Shown piece after piece: positions 10,275 to 19,565 of a DNA stretch of 64,000 nt; within the stretch, counting starts at the first letter, position 1; each line of letters starts with the position of its first letter. A program made the translations under genes and the position numbers. The DNA is from Burkholderia gladioli. GTDB taxonomy: Bacteria > Pseudomonadota > Gammaproteobacteria > Burkholderiales > Burkholderiaceae. Under the pieces are notes generated by a model. The model did not search any database. It was not told the origin of the DNA and saw nothing but the letters and a program-made list of their open reading frames with translations. The stretch lies in the NCBI RefSeq assembly GCF_000959725.1, contig NZ_CP009323.1, positions 4,030,001 through 4,094,000 on the forward strand, in the 5' to 3' direction.

Positions 10275-11669
10275 TCAGTCGCGCTCGAATACCGCGATCG
10301 ATTCGACGTGCGAGGTATTGGGGAACATGTTGACGACGCCCGCGCCGCGCAGCCGATAGCCGGCCTCGTGCACCAGCAGGCCGGCGTCGCGCGCCAGCGT
10401 GGCCGGGTTGCAGGAGACGTAGACGATCCGCGTCGGCAAGGGGCCTTCGCCGCTCTGCGCGATCTCGGCCAGCGCCTTCGAGACGGCCAGCGCGCCTTCG
10501 CGCGGCGGATCGACCAGGAACTTGTCGAATGCGCCGAGGGCACGCAGGTCGTCGGCCGTCACCTCGAACAGGTTGCGGCAGGCGAACGAGGTATGGCCGT
10601 CGACGCCGTTCTCCTTGGCATTGGCCAGGGCGCGCGTGGTCAGCGCCTCGCTGCCCTCGATCCCCACCACCTCGCGCGACAGACGCGCCAGCGGCAGGGT
10701 GAAGTTGCCGATCCCGCAGAACAGGTCGAGCACGCGGTCCTCGCGGCGCGGCGCGAGCAGGCGCAGCGCGCGGCCGACCAGCACGCGATTGATCTGATGG
10801 TTGACCTGGGTGAAGTCGGTCGGCTTGAACGGCATGCGGATGTTGAATTCCGGCAGCGTGTAATCGAGCGACTTGTCGAGCGGGTATAACGGGAACACCG
10901 AATCCGGCCCCTTCGGCTGCAGCCAGAACTGCACCTGGTGGGCATCGGCGAACTCGCGCAGCAGCGCCTCGTCGGCCGCGTTGATCGGTTCGAGCACGCG
11001 CAGCACCAGCGCGGTCACGCTCGAGCCGACCGCCAGTTCGATCTGCGGCATGCGATCGCTGATCGAGAGCCCCTCGACCAGCCGGCGCAGCGGCACGAGC
11101 AGGGCCGAAACGTGCGGCGGCAGCACCTCGCAGCTGGTCATGTCGGCCACGTAGCTGCTCTTCTTCTCATGGAAACCAACCAGCACGCCGCCCTTCTTCG
11201 CGACGTTGCGCACGGTCAGCCGCGCGCGATAGCGATAGCCCCACGACGGCCCGTGGATCGGCGAGAACATCGCCTCCGAGCGCAGCTTGGCGAGATGCCA
11301 CAGATTGTCCTCGAGCACGCGCTGCTTGATCGCGACCTGCGCACGCACGTCGAGATGCTGCATCGAGCAGCCCCCGCAGGTACCGTAGAACTGGCACTTC
11401 GGCTCGCTGCGCATCACGCTCGGGCGCAACACCTCGACCAGGGTGGCCTGCTCGTAGCTGGCCTTGCGGCGATAGCTCGAATAGGTGACGCGCTCGCCCG
11501 GCAGCGCGCCCTCGACGAAGATCACCTTGCCGGACTCGCCGTCCTCGTTCACGATGCGGCCGACGCCGCGCGCCTCGTGGTCGAGCGATTCGATCTCGAT
11601 GGGCGCGCTGACTTGCACGACGGGCGCGTTCCGGGACTTGCGCGCGGGAGTGTGGGCGGCTTCAGACAC
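10275..11669 (-). CDS. rlmD: 23S rRNA (uracil-1939-C5)-methyltransferase RlmD
   Basis: RlmD (RumA) uses SAM to make m5U1939 in 23S rRNA. Domains in order: an N-terminal TRAM domain ([14 protein letters not shown]), a [4Fe-4S] segment with [16 protein letters not shown], and a Rossmann SAM domain with [14 protein letters not shown]. The nucleophile Cys lies in [13 protein letters not shown]. The open frame extends to 11756, but I place the start at the GTG at 11669, which has AGGAAA about 6 bases upstream and gives 464 residues, the usual size; the longer version would run into the divergent gene at 11743. Confidence 0.94.
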   Translation of the reverse strand: MSEAAHTPARKSRNAPVVQVSAPIEIESLDHEARGVGRIVNEDGESGKVIFVEGALPGERVTYSSYRRKASYEQATLVEVLRPSVMRSEPKCQFYGTCGGCSMQHLDVRAQVAIKQRVLEDNLWHLAKLRSEAMFSPIHGPSWGYRYRARLTVRNVAKKGGVLVGFHEKKSSYVADMTSCEVLPPHVSALLVPLRRLVEGLSISDRMPQIELAVGSSVTALVLRVLEPINAADEALLREFADAHQVQFWLQPKGPDSVFPLYPLDKSLDYTLPEFNIRMPFKPTDFTQVNHQINRVLVGRALRLLAPRREDRVLDLFCGIGNFTLPLARLSREVVGIEGSEALTTRALANAKENGVDGHTSFACRNLFEVTADDLRALGAFDKFLVDPPREGALAVSKALAEIAQSGEGPLPTRIVYVSCNPATLARDAGLLVHEAGYRLRGAGVVNMFPNTSHVESIAVFERD

Positions 11670-11742
11670 CAGCTTTTCCTGACATTCGTTTGTGGGAAGG
11701 CGAGATTGTAGACGAATGGCCGCCCCGCATCGGAGATTCGCC

Positions 11743-12612
11743 ATGCAACTGATCAACTGGAACGTTCAATGGGGTCGGGACGCGAGCGGTCGCGTCGATC
11801 TCGGCCGCACCGTGGCCGAGGCGCGTGCACTCGCCGACTTCGACGTGCTGTGCCTGCAGGAACTCACGCGCGGCTTCGACAGCCTGCCCGGCGGCCCCGG
11901 GGCGGACCAGTTCGCCGAACTGGCCGCGCTGCTGCCCGGCTACACGGTGATCGAGGCGCTCGCCGTCGACCTGCCGCCCGATCCTGGCCAAGCAGCCGCC
12001 GGCGCGCCGCGGCGCCAGTTCGGCAACGCCATCGCCACGCGCCTGCCGGTGGGGCGGATCCTGCGCCACACGCTGCCCTGGCCGGCCGACGACAGCGTGC
12101 CCTCGATGCCGCGCGTGGCGCTCGAGGCGAACCTGCAGACCGCACACGGCCCGCTGCGTGTCGTCACCACCCACCTGGAATTCTATTCGGGGGCGCAGCG
12201 CATGGCCCAGGTCGAGGCCTTGCGCGAGCAGCATCGCGAGGCGCTCGACCACGCGCGGCACCCGGCCTCCGCCGAAAAGACCGGCAGCGCCTTCACGGCA
12301 TCGGCGCGGGCACGCGACGCGGTCGTCTGCGGGGACTTCAACAGCGCCTGGCGCGACGATGCCTACCGACGCCTGCTGGCCCCGATCGACGGCGCACCGG
12401 CTTTCGTCGATGCCTGGATGCACGCCCATCCCGGCGAGACGCCACCGCCGACGGCCGGCGTCTACGACACGCAGCAGTGGCAGCAAGGCTCGCTGACCTG
12501 CGACTTCGTGTTCGTGACCGAAACGCTGCGCGAGCGGATCCTGCGCTGCGAGATCGACAGCACGACACGCGCCTCCGATCACCAGCCGATCCTGCTCGAA
12601 TTGCGCAACTGA
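11743..12612 (+). CDS. Endonuclease/exonuclease/phosphatase (EEP) family hydrolase
   Basis: A 289-residue member of the metal-dependent EEP fold (DNase I, ExoIII, sphingomyelinase). Visible family elements: NWNVQWG at the N-terminus, CLQELT with the metal-binding Glu, the [10 protein letters not shown] motif, CGDFNSAW with the catalytic Asp/Asn, and the C-terminal [10 protein letters not shown] with the catalytic Asp-His. No signal peptide, so probably cytoplasmic. The substrate cannot be told from sequence. The ATG at 11743 starts at the first beta strand; the upstream extension in frame is basic and has no ribosome site. Confidence 0.85.
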   Translation: MQLINWNVQWGRDASGRVDLGRTVAEARALADFDVLCLQELTRGFDSLPGGPGADQFAELAALLPGYTVIEALAVDLPPDPGQAAAGAPRRQFGNAIATRLPVGRILRHTLPWPADDSVPSMPRVALEANLQTAHGPLRVVTTHLEFYSGAQRMAQVEALREQHREALDHARHPASAEKTGSAFTASARARDAVVCGDFNSAWRDDAYRRLLAPIDGAPAFVDAWMHAHPGETPPPTAGVYDTQQWQQGSLTCDFVFVTETLRERILRCEIDSTTRASDHQPILLELRN

Positions 12613-12641
12613 GCGGGTCGCGCGCCCGGGGACGCACAATG

Positions 12642-12679
12642 AAAAACGGCGAATCGATTCATCGGAATCGATTCGCCGT
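12642..12679 (-). terminator. Intrinsic terminator after the PolB-like exonuclease gene
   Basis: A perfect 15-bp stem (12646-12660 with 12665-12679) closes on loop ATCG and is followed on the minus strand by a T-run from A residues 12642-12646. It ends the leftward exonuclease transcript and may also act weakly on the EEP gene. Confidence 0.8.
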
Positions 12680-12697
12680 GCGTCACCAAGCGCTGGA

Positions 12698-13474
12698 TTA
12701 TTTGGGAAATGCCGCCAAGTATTCGGCCCAATGCGGCGCCGGCTCGGCCACCAGGCTGTCCTTCACGAGTTGCACCTCGTCCGCGTATTCGACCGCGGTG
12801 AGACCGCCGCGCATCATCTGGAAGCGACAGTACAGCAGATAGGTATTGACGACATCGGTCTCGCAGTAATTGCGGATCGCCTCGAGCTCGCCCGCGCGAT
12901 ACGCCTCCCAGACCTGCCCGCCGTCCATCCCCAGCTTGCCCGGGAACCCGCACAGCTTGGCCAGCGCGTCGAGCGGCGCGTTCGCGCGCGGCTGGTACAG
13001 CGCCAGCAGATCCATCAGGTCGGTATGCCGGGTGTGGTAGCGCGACAGGTAGTTGTTCCACTTGAACTCGCGATCGTCCTCGCCCATGTCCCAGTAACGC
13101 GGCGCGGCGATGCCGTGCACCAGTGCGCGGTAATGGAGCACCGGCAGGTCGAAGCCGCCGCCGTTCCACGACACGAGCTGCGGCGTGTATTTCTCGATGG
13201 TCCGGTAGAAGGACTGGATCAGCGCGGCCTCGCCGTCCGCGGCGGTACCGAGCGAGCGCACGCGGAAGCCGCTCTTGTCGCGGAACACGCAGGAGATCGC
13301 CGCCACCCGTTGCAGGTGATGCGGCAGGAAATCGCCCCCCGTCTTTTCGCGGCGGGCCTCGAACGCATGTTCGGCCACTTCCTCGTCGCTGAGGTCGGCG
13401 GGAAGATCTTCGAGACGGCGAATACCGTCGACATCGGGAATTGTCTCGATGTCAAAAACCAGAATTGGAGTCAT
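12698..13474 (-). CDS. Predicted 3'-5' exonuclease related to the DNA polymerase B exonuclease domain
   Basis: A 258-residue DnaQ-like nuclease of the PolB-exo2 type. The ExoI motif FDIETIP has the metal-binding Asp8 and Glu10. The ExoII region is SWNGGGFDLPVL, and a C-terminal YCETDVVNTYLLY carries the last acidic residue. No polymerase domain is attached. Function is predicted from family only. It lies 22 bases beyond the rpoS stop on the same strand, so read-through from rpoS is possible. Confidence 0.85.
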   Translation of the reverse strand: MTPILVFDIETIPDVDGIRRLEDLPADLSDEEVAEHAFEARREKTGGDFLPHHLQRVAAISCVFRDKSGFRVRSLGTAADGEAALIQSFYRTIEKYTPQLVSWNGGGFDLPVLHYRALVHGIAAPRYWDMGEDDREFKWNNYLSRYHTRHTDLMDLLALYQPRANAPLDALAKLCGFPGKLGMDGGQVWEAYRAGELEAIRNYCETDVVNTYLLYCRFQMMRGGLTAVEYADEVQLVKDSLVAEPAPHWAEYLAAFPK

Positions 13475-13496
13475 GAATCAGTTACGGAACCGCGCT

Positions 13497-14597
13497 TTAC
13501 AGAACGGCGTCCTTGCGAACGCCATTGGAGGCAAAAAACCGCTTCAGCCGCACCAGCGCTTCCTGCTGAATCTGCCGCACGCGCTCGCGCGTCAGGCCCA
13601 TCTCGTCGGCCAGCTCCTCGAGCGTGGCCGGCTCGATGTTGTTCAGGCCGAAACGCCGCTCGATCACGTGGCGGTGCTTGTCGGACAGGCGCGACAGCCA
13701 GGCGCGCGTGAGCGTCTCGAGCTCGCGATGCTGGACCTCGGCATCGGGCGACTGGCTCTGGTCGTCGGGCAGCAAGTCAAGCAGGCTGCTCGCCGGGTCC
13801 AGGTCGAGCGGCGCGTCGAGCGAGGCGGTGTGCTCGTTCAGCGCGAGGATGTCGGTGACTTCCTCGGCCGTCTTGCCGGTCAGGTAAGCGATGTCGTCGA
13901 TGCTGGCCTCGCGGCGCTCGGCCGCCTCGCCCGTCGACATCGAATTCTTTTCCAGGTGACGCTTGGCGCGCAGCACCTGGTTCAGTTCGCGGATCACGTG
14001 CACCGGCAGCCGCACGGTGCGCGCCTGGTTCATGATGGCGCGCTCGATGCTCTGCCGGATCCACCAGGTCGCGTAGGTCGAGAAGCGGAAGCCGCGCGTC
14101 GGGTCGAACTTCTCGATCGCGTGCATCAGGCCGAGGTTGCCTTCCTCGATCAGGTCCAGGAGCGGCACGCCGCGGTTCAGGTAGCCCTTGGCGATGCTCA
14201 CCACCAGCCGCAGATTGCGCTCGATCATGACCTGCCGCGCCTCGAATTCGCCGGCCTTGGCCAGTCGCGAATAGCGCTGCTCCTCCTCGACGGTCAGCAG
14301 CGGCTTGACGCTGATGCGGTTCAGGTAGTGCTGGATCGTATCGGCGGTCAGTTCCGCCTGCAGCATGGCACGGAAATCGTCGGCCTCCGGGGCACTCTCG
14401 CGGCCGCCGCTGCCCGATTCGCGCTCGCCGCCCTCGGATTCCTCCGCGTCGGACTCGCGCGCCTCGTAGTCGCGTTCGTTCTCTGCGGCATCGTCATCGT
14501 CGTCCCTCGAAGCACCAGACCGCCCCACCGATGCTTGCGTGGCACGACTGATTTTCTCAGACTCGGCTTGCGGCTCGTGGCGCTTCGATTTCGGCAT
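13497..14597 (-). CDS. rpoS: RNA polymerase sigma factor RpoS
   Basis: Stationary-phase/general stress sigma factor. Region 1.2-2 (DTIQHYLNRI, NLRLVVSIAKGY, DLIEEGNLGLMHAIEKFD, FSTYATWWIRQSIERA), region 3 and region 4 (LEELADEMGLTRERVRQIQQEAL) are all intact. At 366 residues it is longer than E. coli RpoS because of an N-terminal acidic, low-complexity stretch (about residues 1-72, with DDDDD and many Glu/Ser). It is 11 bases downstream of nlpD in the conserved surE-pcm-nlpD-rpoS order; in E. coli a main rpoS promoter lies inside nlpD. Confidence 0.96.
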   Translation of the reverse strand: MPKSKRHEPQAESEKISRATQASVGRSGASRDDDDDAAENERDYEARESDAEESEGGERESGSGGRESAPEADDFRAMLQAELTADTIQHYLNRISVKPLLTVEEEQRYSRLAKAGEFEARQVMIERNLRLVVSIAKGYLNRGVPLLDLIEEGNLGLMHAIEKFDPTRGFRFSTYATWWIRQSIERAIMNQARTVRLPVHVIRELNQVLRAKRHLEKNSMSTGEAAERREASIDDIAYLTGKTAEEVTDILALNEHTASLDAPLDLDPASSLLDLLPDDQSQSPDAEVQHRELETLTRAWLSRLSDKHRHVIERRFGLNNIEPATLEELADEMGLTRERVRQIQQEALVRLKRFFASNGVRKDAVL

Positions 14598-14608
14598 GGT
14601 CGTCTCGT

Positions 14609-15541
14609 CTATTGAGGCGGCAGGTACTTCAGCGGATCGACAGGTTTACCCTGCCGGCGAACCTCGAAATGCAGCATCACGCGGTCGGAATCGCTGTTAC
14701 CCATCTCGGCGATCTTCTGGCCTTTCGTGACGGAATCTCCCTCTTTTACCATCAAAGCGCGGTTGTGTGCATACGCCGTGAGGTAGGTTGCGTCGTGCTT
14801 GACGATAATGAGGTTGCCGTAGCCGCGCAGTCCATTGCCGGCATAGACCACGCGCCCGTCGGCGGCCGCCTTGACGGGCGTGCCCGCCGCGCCGCCGATA
14901 TTGACGCCCTTGTTCTTCGAATCGTCGAACTGGTTCAGGATCGGGCCGCGCACCGGCCAGGCGAAACTGACCGAGCTCGGGCCCGCGCTGCCGGCATCGG
15001 CCGGCGCCGGAGCCGGCGCGGTCGAGGGCCCCGCGTTGGCGGGCGCGCCGTTGGCACCGTAGATCGGCGGCATGGCAGGGCCGCTCGACAGCGGCGGCAC
15101 CGCCGCGTTCGAGCTGCCGGGCGGCGGCAGCGTGCCGGGCGCAGCCGCGGCGACGGCGCCGTTCGGCGGCGCCACGCGCAGCAACTGGTCGACCTCGATC
15201 TGGTTCGGGTTGGCGAGATTGTTCCAGGCCGCAATATCGCGATAGTTCTGGCCGTTCTCGAGCGCGATCCGATAGAGCGTGTCGCCCGGCTTCACGCGGT
15301 AGTAGCCCGGCGGCGGCGGGCCGAGCGGCACCGCAGGCTGCGCGGCCGCCGCGCTCGAACCCGGCGCGGTGCCGATCGCGCCCGCGCCCGAGCGGTCCAC
15401 CACCGGCGCCTGGTCCATGCGCGAAGCACAGGCGGCGACGAGCAGGAGTGCGGCTGCACAGATGGCGCGCTGGCCGATTCGCTGGCCGAATGTCAGCGGA
15501 ATAGTCGATTGTTTGTTTTGCATCGCGCGCAACGTAATCAT
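14609..15541 (-). CDS. nlpD: NlpD-type lipoprotein with LysM and M23 domains
   Basis: NlpD is an outer-membrane lipoprotein that activates the amidase AmiC during division. A lipoprotein signal with lipobox VAAC is followed by a LysM domain (RVKPGDTLYRIALENGQNY) and, after an Ala/Pro/Gly linker, a C-terminal M23 domain. The catalytic HxGxD motif of M23 is degenerate (KGVNIGG), as in regulators rather than active peptidases. Start is uncertain: TTG at 15550, ATG at 15541 or ATG at 15523; all keep the signal peptide. The TTG lies 4 bases after a GGAG and overlaps the pcm stop. Confidence 0.9.
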   Translation of the reverse strand: MITLRAMQNKQSTIPLTFGQRIGQRAICAAALLLVAACASRMDQAPVVDRSGAGAIGTAPGSSAAAAQPAVPLGPPPPGYYRVKPGDTLYRIALENGQNYRDIAAWNNLANPNQIEVDQLLRVAPPNGAVAAAAPGTLPPPGSSNAAVPPLSSGPAMPPIYGANGAPANAGPSTAPAPAPADAGSAGPSSVSFAWPVRGPILNQFDDSKNKGVNIGGAAGTPVKAAADGRVVYAGNGLRGYGNLIIVKHDATYLTAYAHNRALMVKEGDSVTKGQKIAEMGNSDSDRVMLHFEVRRQGKPVDPLKYLPPQ

Positions 15542-15546
15542 CAGTG

Positions 15547-16458
15547 TCAAATCACTCCGGATTTTAAAGGGACAAAGAAAACGCGATCAAGCCGCGACTC
15601 CCGCCATTGGGTCGGCCCGACCCGCTCGACCAGCGTCAGGACCTGCGGCTGGCCGCTCTGCGCGCCGACCGGCGCGACCAGGCGACCGCCGACCGTCAGT
15701 TGCTCGAGCAGCGCCTGCGGCACGTCGAGCCCCGCCGCCGCGATCACGATCGCATCGAACGGCGCGGCCGACGGCAGGCCCAGGCGGCCATCGCCGTAAT
15801 GCAGCCGGATGTTCGGCACGCGCAACGGCCGGAGATTTCGTTTCGCGCGTTCGAACAACGGCTTCACGCGCTCGATCGAATAGACGTCGCGCGTGAGGTG
15901 ACTCAGTACGGCTGCCTGGTAACCGCAGCCGGTGCCGATTTCGAGGACCCGCTCGGGAACGCGCCCGGCGAGCGCGAGCTCGATCATGCGGGCCACCACC
16001 GAGGGCTTGGAAATCGTCTGCTGATGGCCGATCGGCAGTGCCGCATCCTCGTAGGCCTGGGCCGCCAGGCCCGGATCCACGAACAGGTGGCGCGGCACGG
16101 CGGCCATCGCCGCCAGCACGCGCGTATCGGTGACGCCGTTGGCGCGCAGCCGTTCGACCATGCGCTCGCGCACCCGTTCCGAGGTCAGGGCCAGCGCGCC
16201 CGCGACGGCGGGTTTTCCCGCACTGCCGGCAGCCGTCCCCGCCGCGTTCGCCGGTCCTTTCGCCTGGGCCGCGCCATGGCCGTGCGCGGCGCGCGCGAGG
16301 CCCGCCGGGCGGGCCGGCGAGCCGGCCACGGAGGCGCCCAGGGTCGGGCGCGCCGGCGAGCTCGGATGCCGCTCGTTCGGGCGCGCCGCGCTCTTGCGCG
16401 GTGCACGTTTCAGATCCTCGAGCGCAAGCGGAAACCGCTTGGCGCGCTCGCCGCTCAT
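15547..16458 (-). CDS. pcm: Protein-L-isoaspartate O-methyltransferase
   Basis: Pcm repairs isoaspartyl residues in aged proteins by SAM-dependent methylation. The SAM-binding motif [14 protein letters not shown], the upstream MVERLRANG...VPRHLFVDP region and the substrate loop [16 protein letters not shown] are typical. The catalytic core begins near residue 90; it is preceded by about 85 residues of basic, Ala/Pro/Arg-rich low-complexity sequence absent from E. coli Pcm (208 residues). Start at the ATG at 16458 is supported by the ATGA overlap with the surE stop, implying translational coupling. Confidence 0.94.
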   Translation of the reverse strand: MSGERAKRFPLALEDLKRAPRKSAARPNERHPSSPARPTLGASVAGSPARPAGLARAAHGHGAAQAKGPANAAGTAAGSAGKPAVAGALALTSERVRERMVERLRANGVTDTRVLAAMAAVPRHLFVDPGLAAQAYEDAALPIGHQQTISKPSVVARMIELALAGRVPERVLEIGTGCGYQAAVLSHLTRDVYSIERVKPLFERAKRNLRPLRVPNIRLHYGDGRLGLPSAAPFDAIVIAAAGLDVPQALLEQLTVGGRLVAPVGAQSGQPQVLTLVERVGPTQWRESRLDRVFFVPLKSGVI

Positions 16459-17216
16459 GAAGCCTCGCCCCGCGCGCGCGTCCACGCCTGCGTCGCGGCC
16501 AGTTTCTGAGAGTCGGTGAGATCGAGCTGCAGCGGCGTGATCGACACGTAGCCGTTCGCCGTGGCATGGAAATCGGTGCCCTCGCTCGAGTCGAGCGCCG
16601 CGCCCGAGGCGCCGATCCAGTAGATCGCCTCGCCGCGCGGATTGGTCTGGCGGATCACCGGCTGCGACGGATGCCGCTTGCCGAGCCGCGTCGCCTGCCA
16701 GCCCTTGATCTGCTCGTAGGGCAGGTTCGGGATGTTGACGTTGAGGAAGGGCTGGCCCGGCATCGGCCGGGCGATGAAGTGGCGGACGATCTCGGCGGCC
16801 ACCCGCGCGGCCGATTCGAGTTCCACCCAGTCCTTGTCGACCAGCGAGAAGGCGATCGCCGGGATGCCGAACATGATGCCTTCGGTGGCGGCGGCGACGG
16901 TGCCGGAATACAGCGTGTCGTCGCCCATGTTCTGGCCGTTGTTGATTCCCGACACGACCAGGTCGGGCCGTTCCTCGAGCATGCCGGTCAACGCCAGGTG
17001 GACCGAGTCGGTCGGCGTGCCGTTGACGTAGTGGAAACCGCTACTCGCCGAGCGATGCAGCGACAGCGGCCGGGACAGCGTCAGGGAGTTCGAGGCCCCG
17101 CTGCAGTTCTGTTCGGGCGCCATCACGGTCACGTCGGCGAACGGCCGCAGCGCTTCGTAGAGCGCGGCCAGACCGGGCGCCAGATAACCGTCGTCGTTGC
17201 TGAGTAGGATTCGCAT
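16455..17216 (-). CDS. surE: 5'/3'-nucleotidase SurE
   Basis: SurE is a metal-dependent nucleotidase linked to stationary-phase survival. The N-terminal [15 protein letters not shown] carries the metal-binding Asp8-Asp9 pair. The conserved [12 protein letters not shown] and [13 protein letters not shown] motifs follow. Length 253 residues is normal. Its last codon overlaps the first codon of pcm by four bases. It heads the surE-pcm-nlpD-rpoS run, 74 bases downstream of the CoA-transferase stop. Confidence 0.96.
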   Translation of the reverse strand: MRILLSNDDGYLAPGLAALYEALRPFADVTVMAPEQNCSGASNSLTLSRPLSLHRSASSGFHYVNGTPTDSVHLALTGMLEERPDLVVSGINNGQNMGDDTLYSGTVAAATEGIMFGIPAIAFSLVDKDWVELESAARVAAEIVRHFIARPMPGQPFLNVNIPNLPYEQIKGWQATRLGKRHPSQPVIRQTNPRGEAIYWIGASGAALDSSEGTDFHATANGYVSITPLQLDLTDSQKLAATQAWTRARGEAS

Positions 17217-17290
17217 GCGGCGATTGTAACCGAGGAAAGATGGCGCGCGAACGACAGCCCGGGCGCCCCGGGGCCGTCTCGCGCGGCGGC

Positions 17291-18496
17291 TCAGATCACG
17301 CGCCGTTCGCGCAACGCGGCGATCGCCGCGGCCTCGTAGCCGAGCCCGCCGAGCACCTCGTCGGTATGCTCGCCGAGCGCCGGGCCGAGCCAGCGCGTAT
17401 CGCCCGGCGTGTCGGACAGCTTCGGCGTGATGTTGGGCAGCGGGATCTCCTGTCCGTCCGGCAAGCGAAAGCGCTGGATCATCTGGCGCGCCACGAACTG
17501 CGGATCGCTGAACATGTCGGCCACGCTGTAGATCCGGCCGGCCGGCACGTCGGCCGCGTTGAGCACCGCCAGCGCGGCCTCGATGGTGCGCGGCGCGAGC
17601 CAGGCGGCGATCGCCTCGTCGATCTCGCGGGTGCGGGGCACGCGCCCGTCGTTGTGGGCGAGCGCCGGGTCGTCGGCCAGATCGGCGCGCTCGATGGCCT
17701 TCATCAGGCGCTTGAAGATCGGGTCGCTGTTGCCGCCGATCACGATGCTGCCGTCGGCGCAGGCATAGGTATTGGACGGCACGATGCCGGGAAGCGAGGC
17801 GCCGGTGCGCTCGCGCACCATGCCGTAGACGCCGTATTCGGGCACCACGCTCTCCATCATGTTGAACACGGCCTCGTAGAGCGCGACATCGACCACCTGC
17901 CCCTTGCCCCCGTTCATGTTGCGATGGTGCAGCGCCATCATCGCGCCGATCACGCCGTGCAGCGCGGCGATCGAGTCGCCGATCGAGATCCCGATGCGCG
18001 GCGGCGGCAGTTCCGGGTAGCCGGTGATGTGGCGCAGGCCGCCCATCGATTCGGCGATCGCGCCGAAACCGGGACGGTCGCGATACGGGCCGCTCTGGCC
18101 GTAACCCGACAGGCGCACCATCACCAGGCCCGGATTGTCGGCCGACAGCACCTCGTAGCCGAGGCCCAGCTTCTCGAGCAGGCCGGGCCGGAAATTCTCG
18201 ATCACGATGTCCGCCTGCGAGGCGAGCTGCTGCGCGATGCGCCGGCCCTCGTCCGTCTTCAGGTTCAGCGTGACCGATTTCTTGTTGCGCGCCTGCACCG
18301 CCCACCAGAGCGAGGTGCCGCCCGCCTCGGGATAGAGCTTGCGCCACTTGCGCAGCGGGTCGCCGCCGTTGGGATCCTCGACCTTGATCACGTCGGCGCC
18401 GAATTCGGCGAACAGGCGGGCCGCGAACGGCCCCGCGATCAGCGTGCCGAACTCGAGCACCTTGACGCCCGCGAGCGGGCCTGGGGTAGCGCTCAT
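17291..18496 (-). CDS. CaiB/BaiF family CoA-transferase
   Basis: A class III CoA-transferase, moving CoA between carboxylic acids through an aspartyl-CoA thioester. The N-terminus [20 protein letters not shown] and DVIKVEDP are family hallmarks; the probable nucleophile is Asp174 in [13 protein letters not shown], aligned by eye with Asp169 of formyl-CoA transferase. The 401-residue length is usual. Acceptor and donor cannot be predicted. The ATG at 18496 has GGAGAT upstream. It sits between recR and surE, with no other catabolic genes nearby to suggest a pathway. Confidence 0.88.
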   Translation of the reverse strand: MSATPGPLAGVKVLEFGTLIAGPFAARLFAEFGADVIKVEDPNGGDPLRKWRKLYPEAGGTSLWWAVQARNKKSVTLNLKTDEGRRIAQQLASQADIVIENFRPGLLEKLGLGYEVLSADNPGLVMVRLSGYGQSGPYRDRPGFGAIAESMGGLRHITGYPELPPPRIGISIGDSIAALHGVIGAMMALHHRNMNGGKGQVVDVALYEAVFNMMESVVPEYGVYGMVRERTGASLPGIVPSNTYACADGSIVIGGNSDPIFKRLMKAIERADLADDPALAHNDGRVPRTREIDEAIAAWLAPRTIEAALAVLNAADVPAGRIYSVADMFSDPQFVARQMIQRFRLPDGQEIPLPNITPKLSDTPGDTRWLGPALGEHTDEVLGGLGYEAAAIAALRERRVI

Positions 18497-18534
18497 CTGT
18501 GGAATCTCCGGAGCGGCGTGCGCCGCGTTGGGGC

Positions 18535-19131
18535 TTACATCGACCGGCGGTCGAGCATCGCGCGGGCGATGGTGCCCGCGTCGACGTATTCGAGTTCGCC
18601 GCCGACCGGCACGCCGCGCGCGAGCCGCGTGACGGAAAGGCCGCGCGCCTTGAGGGTCTGCCCAAGGTAATGGGCGGTCGCCTCGCCTTCGTTCGTGAAG
18701 TTGGTCGCGAGCACGACCTCCTTGACGATGCCGTCCGAGGCGCGGCGCACCAGCCGGTCGAAATGGATTTCCTTGGGACCGATGCCGTCGAGCGGGCTGA
18801 GCCGCCCCATCAGCACGAAATAGAGGCCGCGATAGGTGAGCGTCTGCTCGAGCATGATCTGGTCCGCCGGCGTCTCGACCACGCACAGCAGGCTCGGATC
18901 ACGCTCGGCATCGCTGCAGACCTCGCAGATGCGCGACTCGGTGAAGGTGTTGCATTTTTCGCAGTGCTGCAGGTGCTCGGTGGCGAACAGCAGCGAGCGC
19001 CCGAGCTTCTCGGCGCCCTCCCGATCGTGCTGCATCAGGTGATACGCCATCCGCTGCGCGGATTTCGGCCCGACGCCGGGCAGCACGCGCAGCGCTTCGA
19101 CAAGGGCGGACAGGGCGGAGGGCTGCTTCAT
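18535..19131 (-). CDS. recR: Recombination protein RecR
   Basis: RecR works with RecF/RecO to load RecA on gapped DNA. An N-terminal helix-hairpin-helix region ([19 protein letters not shown]) is followed by a C4 zinc finger (CEKCNTF...RICEVC), a Toprim domain ([14 protein letters not shown]) and a C-terminal Walker-B-like segment. Length 198 residues matches E. coli (201). It follows ybaB by 28 bases, completing the dnaX-ybaB-recR order. Confidence 0.97.
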   Translation of the reverse strand: MKQPSALSALVEALRVLPGVGPKSAQRMAYHLMQHDREGAEKLGRSLLFATEHLQHCEKCNTFTESRICEVCSDAERDPSLLCVVETPADQIMLEQTLTYRGLYFVLMGRLSPLDGIGPKEIHFDRLVRRASDGIVKEVVLATNFTNEGEATAHYLGQTLKARGLSVTRLARGVPVGGELEYVDAGTIARAMLDRRSM

Positions 19132-19159
19132 GCGATACCGGTCGACGTGGGACGCCGCC

Positions 19160-19486
19160 TCAGAACGGCAGCTTGAAGCCCGGCGGCAGCGGCAGGCCGG
19201 AGGTCATGCCGCTCATCTTTTCCTGCGAGGTGGCTTCGGCCTTGCGGACCGCGTCGTTGAACGCCGCCGCGACCAGGTCCTCGAGCATGTCCTTGTCGTC
19301 CGCGAGCAGGCTCGGGTCGATCGCCACGCGGCGCACCTCGTTCTTGCAGGTCATGGTGACCTTCACGAGCCCGGCGCCCGACTGGCCTTCGACTTCGATG
19401 AGGGCGAGCTGCTCCTGCATCTTCTTCATGTTTTCCTGCATCTGCTGGGCTTGCTTCATCAGCCCGGCGAGTTGGCCTTTCATCAT
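19160..19486 (-). CDS. ybaB: YbaB/EbfC nucleoid-associated protein
   Basis: A small dimeric DNA-binding protein of the EbfC family. The 108-residue sequence has the characteristic long N-terminal helix rich in Met, Gln and Lys ([20 protein letters not shown]), a central beta sheet ([20 protein letters not shown]) and C-terminal helices. It is located between dnaX and recR as in most proteobacteria and is 79 bases downstream of dnaX. Confidence 0.95.
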   Translation of the reverse strand: MMKGQLAGLMKQAQQMQENMKKMQEQLALIEVEGQSGAGLVKVTMTCKNEVRRVAIDPSLLADDKDMLEDLVAAAFNDAVRKAEATSQEKMSGMTSGLPLPPGFKLPF

Positions 19487-19565
19487 GGACGTGCTCCTTG
19501 GTGTTCGTGTGAGACCGGCGCGATCTTAGCGCCGGTTCCGGGATTAGGGAATGGGCTGCGCGCGA

